Shown piece by piece: positions 25,679-34,832 of a stretch of 57,922 bases of DNA (its first letter is position 1; the number at the start of each line of letters is the position of its first letter). The notes beneath the pieces are model-generated. The model saw only the letters and a list, made by a program, of their open reading frames with translations, made no database searches and was not told the DNA's origin. Source of the stretch: JBGPGW01 sp046349515 (GTDB lineage: Bacteria > Pseudomonadota > Alphaproteobacteria > CADEGL01); assembly GCA_046349515.1 (NCBI GenBank), contig JAXMCE010000018.1, positions 1 to 57,922 of the forward strand, given 5' to 3'. The position numbers and the translations under genes are program-made.

Positions 25679-27073
25679 TTAGCCGGGCCCCACGTATCCC
25701 AAGAGGCGCCACCACCCATAGTCGAGAGGTAAAAGAACGATGAGCGTGACCGCGGCCAGCGCCAGGGTCAGCCGGGCCCCCATCGCCATGGGAACCCCGC
25801 CCAGTTGCATGGCAACCACGAGCGGCGGCAATTGGTAGGGGAGGATGACCGTCGAAAAGCCCAGAACCTGGGTCATGAGGACGCTGTCGAGGCGAAGGCC
25901 CGAGGCCTCGGCCACCCCTGCGGCAAGCGGGGTCAGGATGCCCGGCACGCCGCCGATGGTGGTGATGAGACCAAGAAACGTGGAGAGGCCCGCAAGCGTC
26001 GCAAAATTGCGGGCGTCCTCCCCTGGCGCCAATCCGGTGAGCCCGACAAGCCCGTCCGCCAGGACTTTGCCGAGCCCGCTCCGGTCGACGACCGCCGAAA
26101 GGCCGAGGATCCCCGCCACATAGACGAGCGAGGCGAGATTCATGCGCCGCTCGAAATCCTCGAGCGGCACGAGCGCGATGCCCGGCAGGAGGCAAAGAAG
26201 GCCCGCGCCGAGTGCGACCCAGGCGGGCGAGATTCCGTGCCAATAGTCGAGCGCCCAGAGCAGGAGCGCCGCCGCAAGAATGACCGCGAGGATCCGCTCG
26301 TCGCGGGAGAGCGGCGGCACTTCGCCCGAAGAGCGCGGTGCGCGCTCCACCGATTGCGGCCCGCTGCCGTATATCGCCGCGATGAGGAAAACGAGCACGA
26401 CCCATTTGAGGAGTCCCAGCACGGGGAAGTGGAGCCAGAGATACTCGAGGTAGTGGATGCGCACGCCGTAGATGGTCTCGGCGGCGCCGGTCAGCACCAT
26501 GTTGGCGACATTGGCCGGCAGGATCGTCGCCGCGGGCATGAAGGTACCGAGCGCGGTCGCCATCACGATGCCGTGCCGCCCGCGCGAGCCGGGCTCATAT
26601 CCCAAGCGGTCGGCCAGCGCCGCCATGATCGGCACCAGGATCACGACGCGCCCCATGGTCGAGGGCATGAGAAAAGCCAGGACGAGGCCGACGAGCGCCA
26701 CGCCCGCGACGATGCGGAGATAGCTGCCGCCGATGAGGCGAAGGAGCGCGTCGGCCAAGCGCACGCCGAGCCCCGTGCGCTCGACGGCGATACCCACGAT
26801 GAGACCGCCGAAAACGAGCCAGAATGCGGTCGACGCGAAGCCCGCAAAGATCGTCAGAGGCGGCGCGGCGCCGATCAGCACCGCCAGGAGAAAGAACGCG
26901 ATCGCCGTCAGGTGCACCGGCAAGGCGCCTGTGGCCCAGAACCCTACCGCGAAGATGAGGAGCGCCGCCGCCCGCATGATCTCGGACGAGAATCCGTCCG
27001 GCACTGGCATGACGAGAAGAGCGAACGAGACGACGAGCGCTGTGCCCGCGATCAGCTTCGTCCAATGGCGCAT
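25679..27073 (-). CDS. DASS-family (SLC13) organic-acid permease
   Basis: 464 residues, roughly 12 hydrophobic segments. The sodium/dicarboxylate symporter features VGFWATGALPVHLTAIAFFLL, FGGLIVGIAVERTGLG, LVPIMAALADRLGYEPGSRG and ATALGTFMPAATILPANVANMVL are clear, with a mirrored second half (ILGLSAVVDRSGLG; TTIGGVPGILTPLA). DASS carriers import dicarboxylates, citrate or sulfate. It is the last gene of the long leftward leucine-catabolic series, 7 bases after the HMG-CoA lyase stop, so uptake of an acid intermediate is plausible. The substrate is not known. A run of six T lies about 30 bases beyond the stop, in the leftward strand. Confidence 0.85.
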   Translation of the reverse strand: MRHWTKLIAGTALVVSFALLVMPVPDGFSSEIMRAAALLIFAVGFWATGALPVHLTAIAFFLLAVLIGAAPPLTIFAGFASTAFWLVFGGLIVGIAVERTGLGVRLADALLRLIGGSYLRIVAGVALVGLVLAFLMPSTMGRVVILVPIMAALADRLGYEPGSRGRHGIVMATALGTFMPAATILPANVANMVLTGAAETIYGVRIHYLEYLWLHFPVLGLLKWVVLVFLIAAIYGSGPQSVERAPRSSGEVPPLSRDERILAVILAAALLLWALDYWHGISPAWVALGAGLLCLLPGIALVPLEDFERRMNLASLVYVAGILGLSAVVDRSGLGKVLADGLVGLTGLAPGEDARNFATLAGLSTFLGLITTIGGVPGILTPLAAGVAEASGLRLDSVLMTQVLGFSTVILPYQLPPLVVAMQLGGVPMAMGARLTLALAAVTLIVLLPLDYGWWRLLGYVGPG

Positions 27074-27080
27074 GCGGCTG

Positions 27081-27986
27081 TTAGCGGCGCTTCGACTTGA
27101 GGGCGAGGGACACTTTCGAGGCCGGCGGACGGCCGAGCGCCTCCGTGATGAACCACCCGACCTCCGCCAGCGCGTCGAGGTCGATCCCTGTCTCGATCCC
27201 GAGACCGTGGAGCATGTAGACGACGTCCTCGCTCGCGACGTTGCCGGAGGCGCCCTTGGCATAGGGACATCCGCCGAGACCGGCGACCGAGCTGTCGACG
27301 ACCGCAATTCCGCATTCGAGGGAGGCCAGGATGTTCGCCAGCGCCTGGCCGTAGGTGTCGTGGAAGTGAACGGCCAGCCGCTCGACGGGAATACACCGCA
27401 TGACCGCCTCGAGCATCGACTGCGCGCGCGCGGGCGTGCCGACGCCGATCGTGTCGCCGAGCGAAACTTCATAGCATCCCATGTCGTGGAGAGCGCTTGC
27501 GACCTGGCTCACTGCCTCGGGCGCGATCGCCCCCTCATAGGGGCAGCCAAGAACGCAGGAGACGTAGCCGCGCACGCGGATGCCGCGCGCCTTCGCCGCC
27601 TCCGCCACGGGCACGAAACGATCGAGGCTCTCCTTGATCGAGCAATTGATGTTCTTCTGGGAAAAGGTCTCGGACGCGGCGCCGAAGACAGCGATCTCCT
27701 CGACCGAGGCGGCGATCGCGGCCTCGAACCCTTTCATGTTCGGCACCAGCACCGGATAGGCGACACCCGGGCGCTTCTTCACCACACTGAGAACGTCGGC
27801 CGTGTCGGCCATCTGCGGCACCCATTTGGGAGAGACGAACGCGCCCGCCTCGACCGACCGCAGGCCCGCATCCGACAGCCGCTCGATCAATTCGACCTTG
27901 ACGGTCTTGGGCACGAGCGTGGCCTCGTTCTGAAGGCCATCACGCGCACCGACCTCGACGATCTTGACCTGTTTCGGCAGATGCAT
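27081..27986 (-). CDS. liuE: Hydroxymethylglutaryl-CoA lyase
   Basis: 301 residues, normal for the family. VEVGARDGLQNE at the start is the signature of the divalent-metal TIM-barrel, and SCVLGCPYEGAI, GDTIGVGTP and VHFHDTYGQALANI are the metal- and substrate-binding motifs; the active-site cysteine lies in the mobile GLGGCPYAKGASGN loop. It cleaves 3-hydroxy-3-methylglutaryl-CoA to acetyl-CoA and acetoacetate, the last step of leucine catabolism. The ATG at 27986 follows AAGGA by about 8 bases. It lies downstream of the MccA gene by 67 bases in the same operon as the other liu genes. Confidence 0.93.
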   Translation of the reverse strand: MHLPKQVKIVEVGARDGLQNEATLVPKTVKVELIERLSDAGLRSVEAGAFVSPKWVPQMADTADVLSVVKKRPGVAYPVLVPNMKGFEAAIAASVEEIAVFGAASETFSQKNINCSIKESLDRFVPVAEAAKARGIRVRGYVSCVLGCPYEGAIAPEAVSQVASALHDMGCYEVSLGDTIGVGTPARAQSMLEAVMRCIPVERLAVHFHDTYGQALANILASLECGIAVVDSSVAGLGGCPYAKGASGNVASEDVVYMLHGLGIETGIDLDALAEVGWFITEALGRPPASKVSLALKSKRR

Positions 27987-28053
27987 TGCTCGTCCTTCGC
28001 TCCGCGCCACAACGCGCCTCTCACGGCCCACATCTCGATCCGCGGCCCGCGGC

Positions 28054-30066
28054 CTAGGAGCGAGCCTTCTCCCCCGCGGCCTCGAGGACGAGCAGCTCCT
28101 CGCCCTCCGCCACCTGCTCGCCCGCCCGGTAACGAACTGCCGAGACCGTGCCATCCGCAGGTGCGGCGATCGTGTGCTCCATCTTCATGGCTTCCATCAT
28201 CACGAGCGGCGCACCGCGGCGAACGGTATCGCCCGCTTTGACGAAGACCTTGAGGATCTTGCCCGGCATCGGCGCCACGAGCTGCCCGGACCCGTGATCG
28301 AGCCCGGCCGCGAGCGCCAAGGGGTCATCGATCACGAGACTGTGGCGCGCGCCCTCGATGAAGATCGAAAGCGTCTCCCCGTCCCTCACGACCGTCGCGG
28401 AAAGTGTGCTGCCGTCGATTTCCGCGCGCACGTCGCCGCCTGACAGCGCACCGCGCACGGCGACCGTCCCGCCCGGCAACGCCAGGCGCCAGCCGCCCTG
28501 GCCATAGGTTACGGCAATCGATCGCTCGACTTCCCCGTCGTGAAAGCGCCAGACATGGCGACCCACGTCGTTCATGCGCCAGCCGGACGTCCCGTGCCAG
28601 GGCGAGTGCGGATCGCCCGAGCGCCGCGCGGCCTCGGCCGCCTGCCGCTCGCGGTCGAGAAGAAGATAGAGGCATGCGACGGCCAAGGCCCGGTCGGGCA
28701 CGGGGCCAGCCGGCCGCAAGAGATCCTGCTCGTGGCGCGGGATGAAGCCCGTGTCGATGCGGCCCGCCTGGAAATCGGCGTGACCGACAACGGAGGAGAG
28801 AAACGCGAGATTGTTCGCGACGCCGACGACTTGGCACTGGCCGAGCGCGCCCGCGAGGCTCCGCACCGCGCTCGACCGATCGGGGCCCCAGGCGATGAGC
28901 TTGGCGATCATCGGATCGTAGTGGATCGAGATCTCGTCGCCCGCGCGCACGCCCGAATCGATGCGCACATGCGCATTTGGCTCGGGAAAGCGCAAGTGAC
29001 GCAACCGGCCGGTCGACGGCAGGAAGCCACGCCCCGGATCCTCGGAATAGATCCGCGCCTCGATGGCATGGCCCTTGATGGCCAAATGATCGGCCGCGGG
29101 AGGCAAGGATTCGCCGGCCGCGACGCGGAACTGCCATTCGACCAGGTCCTCGCCCGTGATCATCTCCGTCACGGGATGCTCGACCTGGAGGCGCGTGTTC
29201 ATCTCCATGAAGTAGAACCGGCCGTCCTCGTCCATGATGAACTCGACGGTGCCGGCGCCGACATAGCCGATGGCCGCGGCCGCGGCGACCGCCGCCTCGC
29301 CCATGGCGCGCCGCGTCGCCTCGGGCAGGCCTGGCGCCGGCGCTTCCTCGATCACTTTCTGATGCCGCCGCTGGATCGAGCATTCGCGTTCGAAGAGATG
29401 GATCGTCCGGCCGTGCGCGTCCGCGAAAACTTGCATCTCGATGTGGCGCGGCCGGTTGAGATAGCGCTCGATCAGGACCCGGTCGTCGCCAAAGGCCGCC
29501 GCCGATTCGCGGCGCGCCGATTCGAGCGCTTCGCCGAAGCCGCCGGCTGCATTGACGACGCGCATGCCGCGCCCGCCGCCGCCAGCGGTCGCCTTGATCA
29601 GGAGAGGATAGCCGACGCGGTCCGCCTCGCGCGCGAGCGTGGCCACATCCTGTGCCTCGCCGTGATAGCCGGGCACGACGGGAACCTTGGCCTTTTCCAT
29701 GATGGCCTTGGCGGCGCTTTTCGAGCCCATGGCGCGAATGGCGGCAGGCGGCGGGCCGATGAAGACGAGACCGGCGGCAAGGCACGCGTCCGCGAAGCCC
29801 GCGTTCTCGGACAGAAAGCCGTAACCAGGGTGAACGGCTTCGGCCCCCGACTCGCGCGCGGCCGCGATGATGCGCTCGATCGCGAGGTAGCTGTCGCGCG
29901 CCGGTGCGGGGCCGATGCAGCGCCCCTCCTCGGCCAACGCCACGTGCTGCGCCCGCGCGTCCGCGTCGGAATAGACAGCGACGGTCCGCAAGCCCATCCG
30001 GCGCGCCGTGCGGATGATCCGGCAAGCGATCTCGCCCCTGTTCGCGATGAGGACCGAGCGAAACAT
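28054..30066 (-). CDS. liuD: Methylcrotonyl-CoA carboxylase, biotin-containing subunit
   Basis: 670 residues. The biotin carboxylase part opens MFRSVLIANRGEIACRIIR, with the ATP-grasp glycine loop KATAGGGGRGM and the EHPVTEMITGEDLVEWQ region; the C-terminal biotinyl domain has EAMKMEH with the biotin-accepting Lys at about 628. Together with the carboxyltransferase subunit at 32579 it carboxylates 3-methylcrotonyl-CoA. Propionyl-CoA carboxylase alpha is a separate gene at 45719, so assignment to methylcrotonyl-CoA rests on operon context. Starts 3 bases after the stop of the channel gene. Confidence 0.9.
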   Translation of the reverse strand: MFRSVLIANRGEIACRIIRTARRMGLRTVAVYSDADARAQHVALAEEGRCIGPAPARDSYLAIERIIAAARESGAEAVHPGYGFLSENAGFADACLAAGLVFIGPPPAAIRAMGSKSAAKAIMEKAKVPVVPGYHGEAQDVATLAREADRVGYPLLIKATAGGGGRGMRVVNAAGGFGEALESARRESAAAFGDDRVLIERYLNRPRHIEMQVFADAHGRTIHLFERECSIQRRHQKVIEEAPAPGLPEATRRAMGEAAVAAAAAIGYVGAGTVEFIMDEDGRFYFMEMNTRLQVEHPVTEMITGEDLVEWQFRVAAGESLPPAADHLAIKGHAIEARIYSEDPGRGFLPSTGRLRHLRFPEPNAHVRIDSGVRAGDEISIHYDPMIAKLIAWGPDRSSAVRSLAGALGQCQVVGVANNLAFLSSVVGHADFQAGRIDTGFIPRHEQDLLRPAGPVPDRALAVACLYLLLDRERQAAEAARRSGDPHSPWHGTSGWRMNDVGRHVWRFHDGEVERSIAVTYGQGGWRLALPGGTVAVRGALSGGDVRAEIDGSTLSATVVRDGETLSIFIEGARHSLVIDDPLALAAGLDHGSGQLVAPMPGKILKVFVKAGDTVRRGAPLVMMEAMKMEHTIAAPADGTVSAVRYRAGEQVAEGEELLVLEAAGEKARS

Positions 30067-30069
30067 CTC

Positions 30070-30996
30070 CTACCCCCGTTCCCGCACGCCTTCGCGCCGC
30101 CGTTCGCGGGCGTAGGTCATGAGCTCGCTCACGCCGAACATGAGCAGCAACAGCCCGCACACGATCTCCGTTGCCGTGATGAGCCGCGTCAGATTCGTGA
30201 TGGGCACGATGTCGCCATAGCCGACAGTGGACAGCGTATCGATGGAGAAATAGAGCGCCTCGGGAAAGGTGATCTCCCGCGGCACGCCCAGGATCTGGAA
30301 CAGGGTGCCGCCCTCGATGCGATCGAGAATGCGGTACACGCAAGCGAAGACGATCGTGAGAAGCGAATAGAGGGTCAAGAACGCGAACGCCGGAATGAAC
30401 AGCCGGCCGATGTGCTGGAAGAACCCTTCGAATAGAAGGCCCGTATCGAGGAGGAAAATCGACACGTGCCGGCTGCCGGCGAGGACGACGAGCGAGACGA
30501 TGGCCATCGAGCCGAGAAAGATGATCCCCTCCTCTCCGGGTGACAGGTGCCGGTCGGGGACGAGAAAGGTCAGCGCGCTCAGCGTGAACACGGGCGCGAG
30601 CCAGCCGAAGACGTCGCCGATGTGGCGCACGTCGCGAAAGCGGCGCTCCGTCACGATCGACCGGATTTCGCGCTTGTGCCAGACGGCGCCGGCAACGAAG
30701 CCGATAACGGGCAAGGCGAAACCGATGAACGTGTCGATGCGCGGCACGGCAGCGAAGTTGGTGAGCTTGAGGAAAGTGAAAAGGCACGCATAGACGCCGA
30801 GGAGACTCGCGAAGGACAGGGAGAAGAACAGGCTGCCCGGAAAGACGATGAGAAACGTGACGACCGCACCGATGACAACGGCCAGCAACACGAGAAGGAA
30901 ATAGTCGAAGGCCTCGGTGACCGAGAAGGCGATGAGGAGGACGAGGGCCGCCGTGAAGAAGACAGCGCCGAAACGGTGGCGTCGCGCCTCCGTCAT
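30070..30996 (-). CDS. Potassium-channel-family membrane protein
   Basis: 308 residues with several hydrophobic helices and, near residue 255, the selectivity sequence STVGYGDIVP flanked by FPEALYFSIDT and a following helix. This is the Ion_trans_2 pore with the TVGYGD filter of K+ channels. N-terminal helices may not form a voltage sensor, as no regular Arg repeat is visible. No RCK or cyclic-nucleotide domain follows; the tail is short and basic. The gene overlaps the enoyl-CoA hydratase stop by four bases and ends 3 bases before the MccA start, so it is embedded in a metabolic transcript, which is unusual. Confidence 0.85.
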   Translation of the reverse strand: MTEARRHRFGAVFFTAALVLLIAFSVTEAFDYFLLVLLAVVIGAVVTFLIVFPGSLFFSLSFASLLGVYACLFTFLKLTNFAAVPRIDTFIGFALPVIGFVAGAVWHKREIRSIVTERRFRDVRHIGDVFGWLAPVFTLSALTFLVPDRHLSPGEEGIIFLGSMAIVSLVVLAGSRHVSIFLLDTGLLFEGFFQHIGRLFIPAFAFLTLYSLLTIVFACVYRILDRIEGGTLFQILGVPREITFPEALYFSIDTLSTVGYGDIVPITNLTRLITATEIVCGLLLLMFGVSELMTYARERRREGVRERG

Positions 30997-31796
30997 GGCG
31001 CGCCACCAGAGGCCCAGGCGGGCGCACGCTTGGCGAGGAAGGCGCCAAGTCCCTCGCGTGCCTCATCGGACGCACGAATGCGGGCCGCCCATTCGGCGAG
31101 CGACGCGACCTGGCCATCATCGAGCGCGAGCGCGGCAACCGAGAAGATAAGCGCCTTGGTCTCGACGAGCGCCCGCGGTCCGCCGAGAAGGAGACTCGCG
31201 ACGATCGCCTCCGTCCGCGCTTCGAGCGAGCCTTGCGGCACGACCTCATGGACGAGGCCGATGCGGCGGGCCTCCTCGGCATCGAACCGCTCGGCCGAGA
31301 GCGCATAGCGCCGCACCTGGCGCGTCCCGATGGCGGCATCGAGCGCCGGCGCGATGGGTGCAGGCAATACGCCCACCCGCACTTCGGTCAACGCGAAGCT
31401 GGCCTCCGCGCTCGCGAGCGCGATGTCACAAGCCGCGACGAGCCCTACCCCGCCGCCGAAGCAGGCGCCGTGGACGGCGGCAAGCGTGGGCACCGGAAAC
31501 TCGGCGAGCGCCTTCACCGCCCGAGTCGTGCGGAGCGAGAAATCCAGATTCTCGTCCGGCGTGAAATCGGCCGCGCGGCGGAGCCAACCGAGATCGGCGC
31601 CGGCCGAGAAGTTCCTGCCGTTCGCCTTCAAGACGAGCACGCGGAGGTGCGGCTCCGCGGCCAAAGCCTCGAGCGCCCGGCCGAGCGCGTCGATCAGCTC
31701 GCCGTTGTAAGCGTTGTGGACCGCCGGCCGGTTGAGCGTGACGGTCGCAACCCCACGCGGGTCGATCGCGGAGAGGATGACGGGATCGCCGCTCAC
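30993..31796 (-). CDS. Enoyl-CoA hydratase/methylglutaconyl-CoA hydratase, paralogue 2
   Basis: 267 residues, crotonase fold. VTLNRPAVHNAYNGELIDAL, GRNFSAGADLGWLRR (oxyanion hole), HGACFGGGVGLVAACDIALA and the C-terminal GPRALVETKAL are in order. It is closely related to the adjacent paralogue and, like it, has the ADLxWM-like stretch common in methylglutaconyl-CoA hydratases. The GTG start overlaps the TGA of the preceding gene (GTGA). Two paralogues may differ in substrate, for example one acting on methylglutaconyl-CoA and the other on a related branched enoyl-CoA. Assignment within the crotonase superfamily is inference. Confidence 0.85.
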   Translation of the reverse strand: MSGDPVILSAIDPRGVATVTLNRPAVHNAYNGELIDALGRALEALAAEPHLRVLVLKANGRNFSAGADLGWLRRAADFTPDENLDFSLRTTRAVKALAEFPVPTLAAVHGACFGGGVGLVAACDIALASAEASFALTEVRVGVLPAPIAPALDAAIGTRQVRRYALSAERFDAEEARRIGLVHEVVPQGSLEARTEAIVASLLLGGPRALVETKALIFSVAALALDDGQVASLAEWAARIRASDEAREGLGAFLAKRAPAWASGGAP

Positions 31797-32575
31797 GCCT
31801 GCCAGCCCGGCTTGCGCTTCTCGAGAAAGGCCGTGACGCCCTCGCGGCCCTCGGGCGAGGCCCGGAGCCGCGCGATCCGCCCGGCCGTATCCGCGCGCAC
31901 CGCCTCGCTCGGCGCGCCGCCGACATCGAGCGCCAGACGCTTCGTCTCGGCGAGCGCCTTGGGCCCGCCGAGCTTCAAGGCATCGACCACCGTCTTGACG
32001 AGGCCATCCAACTGGTCGGGCTCCGCGAGCTGGTGGACGAGCCCAATCCGGCGCGCCTCGGCCGCATCGAACCGCTCGGCCGTCAGCATGTAGCGCCGCG
32101 CCGCGCGCGGACCGATGGCGCCGATGACATACGGGCTGATGACGGCCGGGATAAGGCCGAGCCGCACCTCGCTCAACGCGAAGCTCGCGGCCGTGCTGGC
32201 GAGCGCGATGTCGCAACAGGCGACGAGCCCGACCCCGCCGCCGATCGCGGCCCCATGGACGCGCGCGACCGTGGGCATCGGCATCGTGTCGAGCCGGTGC
32301 ATGAGCTGGGCGAGACGCAACGCGTCGGCCCGATTCTCCGCTTCCGTGTAGCCCGCCATGCGCCGCATCCAGGCGAGGTCCGCGCCGGCCGAGAAGCTCT
32401 TGCCCGCGCCGGCGAGGACGAGGACACGCACGTCGTGGCGCTTCGCGAGCGCATCGAGCATATCGCCGAGACGCTGGATGAGCGCGTCGTCGAAGGCGTT
32501 GTGGACGTCCGGACGATTGAGCGTGACGAGCGCCTCGCCACTGGCCAACCGCATCTCAACCGTGTCGTCGGCCAT
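31793..32575 (-). CDS. liuC: Methylglutaconyl-CoA hydratase (enoyl-CoA hydratase family), paralogue 1
   Basis: 260 residues. VTLNRPDVHNAFDDALIQRL, GKSFSAGADLAWMRRMAGY, HGAAIGGGVGLVACCDIALA and GPKALAETKRLALDVG identify a crotonase; GADLAWM with the MRRMA that follows is typical of 3-methylglutaconyl-CoA hydratases of leucine degradation. It hydrates 3-methylglutaconyl-CoA to HMG-CoA. It lies 3 bases after the carboxyltransferase stop and overlaps the second paralogue, so it is part of the liu operon. Of the two crotonases I think this one is the better LiuC candidate, but by a small margin. Confidence 0.88.
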   Translation of the reverse strand: MADDTVEMRLASGEALVTLNRPDVHNAFDDALIQRLGDMLDALAKRHDVRVLVLAGAGKSFSAGADLAWMRRMAGYTEAENRADALRLAQLMHRLDTMPMPTVARVHGAAIGGGVGLVACCDIALASTAASFALSEVRLGLIPAVISPYVIGAIGPRAARRYMLTAERFDAAEARRIGLVHQLAEPDQLDGLVKTVVDALKLGGPKALAETKRLALDVGGAPSEAVRADTAGRIARLRASPEGREGVTAFLEKRKPGWQA

Positions 32576-32578
32576 TGA

Positions 32579-34186
32579 TCACATCCTGAAGACGCCGAAG
32601 GTGGTGCGCTCGATGGGAGCGTTGAGGGAGGCCGAGAGGCCGAGGGCGAGCGCCATGCGCGTGTCGACAGGATCGAGCACCCCGTCATCCCAAAGGCGCG
32701 CGCTCGCATAGTAGGGATGGCCCTGCGCCTCGTACTGGGCGCGGATGGGTTCCTTGAAGGCGTCCTCCTCCGCCGCGGGCCAGGCCTTGCCTTGGGCCTC
32801 GAGATTGTCGCGCCGGATGGTGGCCAGCACGCTCGCGGCCTGCTCGCCGCCCATGACGGAGATGCGGGCCCCCGGCCACATCCACAGGAAGCGCGGCTGA
32901 TAGGCGCGGCCGCACATGCCGTAATTGCCGGCCCCGAAGCTGCCGCCGATGATGACGGTGAACTTGGGCACGCGCGCGCACGCGACCGCCGTCACCATCT
33001 TGGCGCCGTCGCGCGCGATGCCGCCCGACTCGTACTTCTTCCCGACCATGAAGCCCGCGATGTTCTGGAGGAAGACGAGCGGGATGCCGCGCTGGCAGCA
33101 CAACTCGATGAAATGCGCGGCCTTCAACGCCGATTCCGAGAACAGGATGCCGTTGTTGGCGAGGATGCCCACGGGATAGCCGTGGAGATGGGCGAAGCCG
33201 CAGACGAGCGTCGTGCCGTAGGCCGCCTTGAACTCGTCGAGCTCGCTGCCGTCGACGAGCCGCGCGATGACCTCCCGGACTTCGTAGGGTTTGCGCACGT
33301 CCGTCGGCACGATGCCGTAAATTTCCTCGGGATCGTAGAGCGGCGCCCGCGGCTCGCACACGGGAAGCGTGACGGATTTCGTCCGGCCGAGATTCGCGAC
33401 GATGCGCCGCGCGATCGCCAGGGCGTGGGCGTCGCTCTCGGCCGCATGATCGGCGACGCCCGAGACGCGCGTGTGGACGTCCGCCCCGCCGAGCTCCTCC
33501 GCCGTCACCACCTCGCCGATGGCGGCCTTCACGAGCGGCGGGCCGCCCAAGAAGATCGTGCCCTGATTGCGGACGATGATGGCCTCATCCGACATGGCGG
33601 GCACGTAAGCGCCGCCCGCCGTGCACGACCCCATGACGACCGCGATCTGCGGGATGCCGCGCGACGACAGGGTGGCCTGGTTGTAGAAGATGCGCCCGAA
33701 GTGATCGCGATCGGGAAACACCTCGTCCTGGTTCGGCAGGTTGGCGCCGCCCGAATCGACGAGATAGATGCAGGGAAGGTTGTTTTCGGCCGCGATCTCC
33801 TGCGCACGCACGTGCTTCTTCACCGTGACGGGGAAATATGTGCCGCCCTTGACCGTCGCATCGTTCGCGACGATGACGCATTCCCGGCCCATGACGCGGC
33901 CGATGCCGGTGATGACGCCCGCGGCCGGCACCTCGCCGCCGTACATGCCGTAGGCCGCGAGCTGCGAGAGTTCGAGGAACGGCGCGCCGGGATCGAGCAG
34001 CATGCGCACGCGCTCGCGCGGCAGGAGCTTGCCGCGGGAGAGATGCCGCTCGCGCGCGGGTTCGGGCCCGCCCTGCTTGACCGTCGAGACCCTGGCGCGC
34101 AAGTCATCGACGAGGGCGCGCATGGACGTGGCGTTCGCCACGAACGCCTCGGACCGCGTGTCGACGGCGCTGCGGATGACGGTCAT
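32579..34186 (-). CDS. liuB: Methylcrotonyl-CoA carboxylase, carboxyltransferase subunit
   Basis: 535 residues, exactly the family norm. The crotonase-like carboxyltransferase motifs are CIYLVDSGGANLPNQDEVFP, GSCTAGGAYVPAMSDE, GTIFLGGPPLVKAA and, in the second half, IIGGSFGAGNYGMCGRAYQPRFLW. Retention of DSGGANLP is characteristic of MccB rather than PccB, which has DSGGARIQEG (see 50159). It transfers CO2 from carboxybiotin to methylcrotonyl-CoA. The ATG at 34186 gives the normal N-terminus. It follows the DsbA-fold isomerase gene by 28 bases. Confidence 0.93.
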   Translation of the reverse strand: MTVIRSAVDTRSEAFVANATSMRALVDDLRARVSTVKQGGPEPARERHLSRGKLLPRERVRMLLDPGAPFLELSQLAAYGMYGGEVPAAGVITGIGRVMGRECVIVANDATVKGGTYFPVTVKKHVRAQEIAAENNLPCIYLVDSGGANLPNQDEVFPDRDHFGRIFYNQATLSSRGIPQIAVVMGSCTAGGAYVPAMSDEAIIVRNQGTIFLGGPPLVKAAIGEVVTAEELGGADVHTRVSGVADHAAESDAHALAIARRIVANLGRTKSVTLPVCEPRAPLYDPEEIYGIVPTDVRKPYEVREVIARLVDGSELDEFKAAYGTTLVCGFAHLHGYPVGILANNGILFSESALKAAHFIELCCQRGIPLVFLQNIAGFMVGKKYESGGIARDGAKMVTAVACARVPKFTVIIGGSFGAGNYGMCGRAYQPRFLWMWPGARISVMGGEQAASVLATIRRDNLEAQGKAWPAAEEDAFKEPIRAQYEAQGHPYYASARLWDDGVLDPVDTRMALALGLSASLNAPIERTTFGVFRM

Positions 34187-34214
34187 GGCGCCTTGGCTCC
34201 GATTCTCTCTCGCA

Positions 34215-34832
34215 TCACCACCCGCCGGATTTGAGCCATTCGCCAAGCTCCGGAATCCGATCGTGACCCCAGAACGGCTCACCATCGACGATGAAGAAGG
34301 GTGAGCCGAAGACGCCTTTCTTCATCGCGCTCTCCGTCTCCGCGCGCAACCGGTCTTTGACTGCCGGCATCTGGATCGCGGCCAGGAGGTCGTCGCGGGC
34401 GACGCCCAAGTGACTCGCGACCTCCGCCACGGCCTCCGGCGCCGTCATGTCGCGGCCGTCGCCGAAATAGGCCTTGAAGATCGCGGTCGCGAACAACTTG
34501 GCCAAAGTCTCGTCGCGGCCCAAGAGCCAATAGAAGGCCCGGCTCGCCGCGAGCGCCGCGAACGGGAACACGGCGGGCCAGGTGAACGCGAGCTTGAGGC
34601 GGCGGGCCGCGCGCGGCACGTCGCGCCGCATGTAGTCACCCTTCATCGGCACCTGGGAGAGAGGACGGCCGCCGGTCTCCTTGAGCACGACACCGAGAAG
34701 GATCGGGCGCCACAGGACCGCGCGATGGTGCCTAGCCGCGAGCGCGTCGATCTCGGCCGTCGCGAGATAGCCGTACGGCGAGGAGAAGTCGAAGTAGAAT
34801 TCGATCGGCCCGGCCATGCGCGCCTCGCTCAT
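34215..34832 (-). CDS. 2-hydroxychromene-2-carboxylate isomerase family (DsbA-fold) protein
   Basis: 205 residues with the thioredoxin-like DsbA/GST-kappa architecture. Ser-Ser-Pro in FYFDFSSPYGYLA replaces a CxxC and probably binds glutathione or another thiol; the C-terminal GVFGSPFFIVDGEPFWGHDRI is standard. It overlaps the acyl-CoA dehydrogenase stop by four bases (ATGA) and precedes the MccB gene, as the homologue at 3992 does with an acyl-CoA synthetase. Repeated tight linkage to acyl-CoA genes suggests a CoA- or thiol-linked isomerisation, not naphthalene degradation. Function unproven. Confidence 0.85.
   Translation of the reverse strand: MSEARMAGPIEFYFDFSSPYGYLATAEIDALAARHHRAVLWRPILLGVVLKETGGRPLSQVPMKGDYMRRDVPRAARRLKLAFTWPAVFPFAALAASRAFYWLLGRDETLAKLFATAIFKAYFGDGRDMTAPEAVAEVASHLGVARDDLLAAIQMPAVKDRLRAETESAMKKGVFGSPFFIVDGEPFWGHDRIPELGEWLKSGGW

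Noticed and set aside
25640..25680. Terminator after the DASS permease
   Set aside because: There is a T6 tract on the leftward strand but I could not find a convincing stem before it.
28325..31339. 1,004-residue open frame on the minus strand
   Set aside because: It overlaps the biotin subunit and channel genes in another frame and has an Arg-rich, low-complexity product.
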